From an uncultured Oscillospiraceae bacterium (lineage in GTDB: Bacteria; Bacillota; Clostridia; Oscillospirales; Acutalibacteraceae): DNA of 9,642 nucleotides. Both the position numbers and the translations under genes were made by a program. The stretch spans positions 1-9,642 of the forward strand of contig CAJUNQ010000111.1 of the NCBI GenBank assembly GCA_910587835.1, written 5' to 3'. Of the stretch, positions 6,600 to 9,642 are shown one piece after another (the first letter of the stretch is position 1; every line of letters begins with the position of its first letter). The notes beneath the pieces were generated by a model, which was given only the letters and a program-made list of their open reading frames with translations, did not search any database and had not been told where the DNA came from.

Positions 6600-6649
6600 C
6601 CGGTCCTTCCCTATTGTCAGAAGCCCTCCCCCGTCCCTCCGCAGGTGTG

Positions 6650-6703
6650 GCGGCCCGGCAGACACGGCAGACAAAGCAAGGTCCGCCGTGTCTGCCGGGC
6701 CGC
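6650..6703. repeat. 19-bp perfect inverted repeat with short loop
   Basis: GCGGCCCGGCAGACACGGC (6650-6668) pairs without a mismatch with 6685-6703. After one A-C mismatch, GAC/GTC adds three more pairs (6670-6672/6681-6683), leaving the 8-base loop AAAGCAAG. The left arm also holds two direct copies of GGCAGACA (6657-6664 and 6666-6673; the second runs one base into the loop). No T-tract follows. It could act as a transcript-end stabiliser or a poor terminator for the DUF4364 gene, or be a mobile palindromic repeat. Confidence 0.8.
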
Positions 6704-6808
6704 AAGTCCCCCTATGCTCTGACTGCCTGCGGCTTTCCGCCCTGCCGCTGACTGTATTTCTCTGCAAATCCTACTGATTCCCGTTCTTGTTTTTGAAAGG
6801 AGAACCCT

Positions 6809-9007
6809 ATGCCGATTCTGTTTGACCCCGCCAGCCGTGTGTTCCGGCTGGACACCGACGTGTCCACCTATGCCATGATGATTTACGAGGAGAACTACCT
6901 GGTGCACCTGTACTATGGCGCAAAGGTGCCCGACGCCGCCCCCCTGGCCAAGCTCATGACCCGGGGCTGGTTCGACTCCTTCTCTCCCCGCAACCCTAAA
7001 ATGGACGACCCCGACCATGTTCAGTTCTCGCTGGACTTCACGCCCCAGGAATTCCCCGGCTTTGGCGCGGGAGACTCCCGGGCCAGCGCTGTGGAGGTAT
7101 GCGGCCCTGCCGGGGACTTTGTCACCGACTTCCGCTACCAGAGCCACCGGGTTTTCCCCGGTAAGCCTGCTCTGGAGGGCTTGCCCGCCACCTTTGCCCA
7201 GGAGGGAGAGGCCGAGACCCTGGAAATCGAAATGGCCGACCCGGCTACCGGGGTCAAGGCCTTTTTGCTGTACACGGTCTTTGCCCACAACGGGGCCATG
7301 GCCCGCAGCGTCCGCTTTGAGAACGCCGGCAGCAATGCCGTGGACCTGGAACGGGCCCTCAGCCTGTGCCTGGACCTGCCTGCTATGGACTACGACCTCA
7401 TCCACCTGTATGGCCGGTGGAACAAGGAGAACACCAAGGTGCGCCAGCCCCTGCGCCACGGCTCTCAGAGCATTTCCTCCCGCCGGGGCATGACCGGCCA
7501 CAACCACAACCCCTTTGCCGCCCTTCTGCGCCACGGCGCAGGCGAGGAGCAGGGGGAGGCCCTGGGCGTAAGCCTGGTATACAGCGGCAACTTCCTCATC
7601 GAGGCCGAGGTGGACACCTGGGGCTGCCCCCGGCTGCTGGCGGGTATCAACCCCGACGGCTTCCGCTGGCGTCTGATGCCCGGCGAGAGCTTCCAGACCC
7701 CCGAGGCGGTGACCGTGTTCTCCGCCAACGGCCTGGGCGGCATGAGCCGCGCCTTCCACCGGCTGTACAGCAGCCATTTAATTCACGGGGAGTGGGCCCA
7801 CAAAAAACGCCCCCTGCTGATCAACAGCTGGGAGGCCGCTTTCTTCGACTTTGACGGCCAGAAGCTGGTGGAGTTTGCCAAGGAGGCCAAGGAGCTGGGC
7901 ATTGAGATGCTGGTGATGGACGACGGCTGGTTCGGCCAGCGCAGTGACGACCACCGGGCTCTGGGCGACTGGTGGGTCAACGAGGAAAAGCTGGGCTGCT
8001 CCTTGAAGGAGCTGGTGGCCCAGGTGAACCAGCAGGGCCTCAGCTTCGGCATCTGGTACGAGCCGGAGATGATCAGCCCGGACAGCGACCTGTACCGGGC
8101 CCATCCGGACTGGGCTGTCTGCGCCCAGGGCCGGCAGGGCTCTGTCAGCCGCCACCAGTATGTGCTGGACATGAGCCGCAAGGAGGTGCGGGACAACATC
8201 TTTGAGCAGATGCGGGCCGTGATTGAGGGCGCCAACATTGCTTACATCAAGTGGGACTGCAACCGCAACATCAGCGAGGCCGCCAGCGCGGCCCTGTCCC
8301 CTGAGCGTCAGGGGGAGTTCTTCCACCGCTATGTGCTGGGGGTCTACGACCTGATGGACCGGGTGACCAAGGCCTTCCCCCATATTCTGCTGGAGAACTG
8401 CTCTGGCGGCGGCGGGCGGTTTGACCCGGGTATGCTGTACTACTCCCCCCAGATCTGGACCAGCGACAACACCGACCCTGTGGAGCGGCTGAGCATCCAG
8501 TTCGGGGCCAGCCTGTGCTATCCCATTGCCAGCATGGGGGCCCATGTGTCCGCCAACCCCCGCACAGGCTTTGAGACCAAGGGCGCTGTGGCCATGATGG
8601 GCACCTTCGGCTATGAGCTGGACCCCCGCAAGCTCACCCCCGAGGAGCGGGAGACCATAAAGGCTCAGGTGGCGGACTATCACAAGTATTACGGCCTGAT
8701 CCGCCAGGGAGACCTGTACCGGCTCACCGACCCCACAGAGAACGCCCATTTCTGCGACTGGGAGCTGGTGAGCCAGGACAAGACCCAGGTCCTCTACACC
8801 CGGGTGATGATGCGCCGGCCCGAGTGCTTCTTCCAGCACAAGCGTCTGGTGGGCCTGGACCCGGAGAAGCTCTACACCAATGAGGAGACCGGCGAGACCT
8901 ATTCCGGGGCCTTCCTGATGAACGCGGGGCTGGACCTGTCCCTGCGCCCCTGGCCCGCCCCCAAGGACGGCGACTGCCTGGTTCTGCATTTCACCGCCCA
9001 GGCCTGA
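6809..9007 (+). CDS. Alpha-galactosidase, glycoside hydrolase family 36
   Basis: This 732-residue enzyme hydrolyses terminal alpha-galactosides such as melibiose, raffinose and stachyose with retention of configuration. Length and domain order fit the tetrameric bacterial GH36 enzymes: an N-terminal beta-supersandwich (about 1-330), the catalytic barrel (about 331-640) and a C-terminal beta domain. Motifs include WEAAFFDFD, MDDGWFG with Asp371-Asp372, WYEPEMISPDSDLY, and YIKWDCNRN with the expected nucleophile Asp483. LENCSGGGGRFD contains Cys531 and the sugar-binding glycines, and SDNTDPVERL contains the expected acid/base Asp553. No signal peptide is seen, so it acts in the cytoplasm on imported sugars. 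The ATG at 6809 has AGGAG (6798-6802) 6 bases upstream. No good promoter and no LacI operator copy are visible in the 209-base spacer. The reading frame is intact. Confidence 0.96.
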   Translation: MPILFDPASRVFRLDTDVSTYAMMIYEENYLVHLYYGAKVPDAAPLAKLMTRGWFDSFSPRNPKMDDPDHVQFSLDFTPQEFPGFGAGDSRASAVEVCGPAGDFVTDFRYQSHRVFPGKPALEGLPATFAQEGEAETLEIEMADPATGVKAFLLYTVFAHNGAMARSVRFENAGSNAVDLERALSLCLDLPAMDYDLIHLYGRWNKENTKVRQPLRHGSQSISSRRGMTGHNHNPFAALLRHGAGEEQGEALGVSLVYSGNFLIEAEVDTWGCPRLLAGINPDGFRWRLMPGESFQTPEAVTVFSANGLGGMSRAFHRLYSSHLIHGEWAHKKRPLLINSWEAAFFDFDGQKLVEFAKEAKELGIEMLVMDDGWFGQRSDDHRALGDWWVNEEKLGCSLKELVAQVNQQGLSFGIWYEPEMISPDSDLYRAHPDWAVCAQGRQGSVSRHQYVLDMSRKEVRDNIFEQMRAVIEGANIAYIKWDCNRNISEAASAALSPERQGEFFHRYVLGVYDLMDRVTKAFPHILLENCSGGGGRFDPGMLYYSPQIWTSDNTDPVERLSIQFGASLCYPIASMGAHVSANPRTGFETKGAVAMMGTFGYELDPRKLTPEERETIKAQVADYHKYYGLIRQGDLYRLTDPTENAHFCDWELVSQDKTQVLYTRVMMRRPECFFQHKRLVGLDPEKLYTNEETGETYSGAFLMNAGLDLSLRPWPAPKDGDCLVLHFTAQA

Positions 9008-9040
9008 TCCTGGTGGGAGAAAAGCGGGTGGAGAAGGGCC

Positions 9041-9267
9041 TTGAACCCCGGCATGACCTGGATATCAGAGCTGCACCGGCTGTACTGGAGCATGGCGGAC
9101 CTGTGGGAAAAGGACCCGAAGGGCCTGGAAGCCACGGGCGCGGGTTTCAAATCACGCTGCAAGCCCTGCGGGACCGGGCAGGAAAGATTGCCGCCCGGCT
9201 GCGGGAGTATGCCTGCCTTGCAGACCAAGTGTTGAAGATCCTGGAGACAAATCTACCCCTTTCATGA
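9041..9267 (+). CDS. Small unknown protein, apparently spanning a -1 frame change
   Basis: Neither frame alone gives a convincing protein. In the frame starting at TTG 9041 (GGAG at 9030-9033, 7 bases upstream) the first 36 codons read well and have strongly G/C-rich third positions: ISELHRLYWSMADLWEKDP. After that the frame turns into a Cys-, Pro- and Gly-rich run. The frame one base back then gives a plausible amphipathic helix (LRDRAGKIAARLREYACLAD) and stops at 9265-9267. The two parts meet at GGGTTTC (9142-9148), phased as G_GGT_TTC, a canonical -1 slippery heptamer. The joined product would have 75 residues, mostly helical, with no recognisable family. It lies 33 bases after the alpha-galactosidase stop and may be co-transcribed. 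A single lost base in a G run, as a mutation or sequencing error, explains it equally well. Confidence 0.4.
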
Positions 9268-9276
9268 AAATTTAGG

Positions 9277-9305
9277 TTGACATAGAGGGAAATCCCTGCT
9301 ATAAT
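9277..9305 (+). promoter_or_regulatory. Consensus promoter of the tRNA-Lys gene
   Basis: TTGACA (9277-9282) and TATAAT (9300-9305) match consensus fully, with a 17-bp spacer. Transcription would begin near 9312, giving a leader of about 44 bases before the tRNA. Confidence 0.93.
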
Positions 9306-9313
9306 AGTAAAAG

Positions 9314-9349
9314 CTGTCCGGCAGTTCGTCTCAAGGCCCTGCCGGACAG
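9314..9349 (+). other. Leader stem-loop ahead of tRNA-Lys
   Basis: CTGTCCGGCAG (9314-9324) pairs perfectly over 11 bp with CTGCCGGACAG (9339-9349) around a 14-base loop. It would form at the very 5' end of the transcript, six bases before the mature tRNA end. No T-tract follows, so it is not a terminator. It could protect the precursor or influence 5' processing by RNase P; no function is shown. Confidence 0.6.
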
Positions 9350-9355
9350 GCCTGT

Positions 9356-9431
9356 GACTCATTAGCTCAGTTGGCAGAGCACCTGACTTTTAATCAGGGT
9401 GTCCGGGGTTCAAATCCCCGATGGGTCACCA
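9356..9431 (+). tRNA. tRNA-Lys (anticodon TTT)
   Basis: The 76-base gene folds as a standard cloverleaf. The acceptor stem GACTCAT (9356-9362) pairs with ATGGGTC (9421-9427), with one T-G wobble. The D arm begins at GCTC (9365-9368). The anticodon stem CCTGA/TCAGG encloses the loop CTTTTAA with anticodon TTT at 9389-9391. The T arm is CCGGG-GTTCAAAT-CCCCG-like. The discriminator A and the CCA end (9429-9431) are encoded. It reads AAA and AAG lysine codons. Confidence 0.96.
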
Positions 9432-9433
9432 AG

Positions 9434-9475
9434 AAAACCCTAGAAGCTATGCGGCTTCCAGGGTTTTTCTTTTCT
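9434..9475 (+). terminator. Rho-independent terminator of tRNA-Lys
   Basis: AAAACCCT (9434-9441) pairs with AGGGTTTT (9460-9467). After one mismatch the stem continues with GAAGC/GCTTC (9443-9447/9454-9458) around a 6-base loop. The downstream side runs into TTTTTCTTTTC. It follows the tRNA CCA end by two bases and shows that the tRNA is a single-gene transcript. Confidence 0.9.
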
Positions 9476-9490
9476 CGAATTCCTTTAATT

Positions 9491-9511
9491 TGTTAGTAAC
9501 CTGTTAGTAAC
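9491..9511. repeat. Tandem 10-bp direct repeat downstream of the tRNA
   Basis: TGTTAGTAAC occurs at 9491-9500 and again at 9502-9511, a period of 11 bp or one helical turn. Each copy contains the partial palindrome GTTA-G-TAAC. Helically phased repeats beside a tRNA gene are reminiscent of arm-type binding sites of tyrosine recombinases, but no integrase gene is within the window. Confidence 0.5.
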
Positions 9512-9595
9512 GCAAAAATCACTGAAATTGCTGCACCTCAACCATTCTGAGGTATTCCACCGTGGAACGGTAGTCAGGTATCTCACTATATTGTC

Positions 9596-9640
9596 AACAC
9601 CCCCGCTGGCCCTTAAGGCTGGCGGGGGTGTTATTTATAG
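9596..9640 (+). terminator. Strong GC-rich hairpin, probable terminator
   Basis: AACACCCCCGC (9596-9606) pairs over 11 bp with GCGGGGGTGTT (9622-9632), and GCC/GGC (9609-9611/9617-9619) extends the stem towards a CTTAA loop. TTATTTAT follows the stem, an imperfect T-rich tail. No gene on the + strand immediately precedes it. It may end transcripts escaping the tRNA terminator, or belong to a gene beyond the window end. Confidence 0.6.
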
Positions 9641-9642
9641 AT

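Noticed and set aside
6657..6673. Two GGCAGACA copies considered as the start of a CRISPR array
   Set aside because: There are only two copies one base apart, within a palindrome arm, with no spacers and no cas genes.
6617..7777. 386-residue open frame on the - strand over the spacer and the start of the alpha-galactosidase gene
   Set aside because: Same kind of shadow. Its end crosses the perfect inverted repeat, and its residues resemble no protein family.
7778..8989. 403-residue open frame on the - strand inside the alpha-galactosidase gene
   Set aside because: It is the antisense shadow of a high-GC gene: the + strand carries all GH36 motifs, and the antisense product is a low-information His-, Gly- and Val-rich sequence without a ribosome binding site.
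9312..9355. Structured leader before the tRNA considered as a T-box or riboswitch
   Set aside because: It is only about 44 bases long, with no T-box sequence, no alternative terminator and no downstream protein gene.
9569..9597. TTGACA on the - strand at 9597-9592 as a promoter
   Set aside because: The corresponding -10 position reads ACTACC, matching only two of six consensus bases, and the candidate starts no gene.

Overview
The window comes from a high-GC anaerobic member of the Bacillota, most likely class Clostridia, family Oscillospiraceae (Flavonifractor/Lawsonibacter-like). This is inferred from three things: strong AGGAGG ribosome binding sites, near-consensus sigma-A promoters with 17-bp spacers, and genes of the DUF4317 and DUF4364 families typical of Clostridia. 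Every gene I can support lies on the + strand. The long open frames on the - strand are high-GC shadows.

Layout. 1-433 is non-coding: a cluster of stem-loops, then the promoter and a perfect 18-bp palindromic operator of a LacI-family repressor gene (434-1477). 1478-1929 is a 452-bp spacer full of hairpins; it ends in a second, imperfect copy of the same operator just ahead of a Gfo/Idh/MocA-family oxidoreductase gene (1930-2973), which is closed by a strong terminator. A consensus promoter then drives a two-gene operon: a DUF4317 protein (3170-4450) overlapping by ATGA a PIG-V-like membrane mannosyltransferase (4447-5730), ended by a terminator at 5814-5844. A DUF4364 winged-helix protein (6036-6599) has its own promoter. 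After a spacer with a 19-bp perfect inverted repeat comes a full-length GH36 alpha-galactosidase (6809-9007). It is followed by a small gene that only makes a sensible protein if read across a -1 frame change at a GGGTTTC heptamer (9041-9267). The window ends with a tRNA-Lys(TTT) gene with its own promoter, leader hairpin and terminator, then a tandem 11-bp repeat and a last strong hairpin.

How the genes fit together. The LacI regulator and the oxidoreductase look like a small local regulon acting on a sugar, polyol or sugar-acid derivative, because the two genes share an operator. The alpha-galactosidase is cytoplasmic and catalytically intact; it would release galactose from imported raffinose-type sugars. 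Its promoter region shows no copy of the LacI operator, and no transporter is present here. The DUF4317, PIG-V-like and DUF4364 genes look like ordinary chromosomal genes of unknown or envelope-related role. I see no phage, toxin-antitoxin, defence or CRISPR system. The points most worth a second look are the possible frameshift gene after the alpha-galactosidase, the paired LacI operators, and the perfect inverted repeat at 6650-6703.
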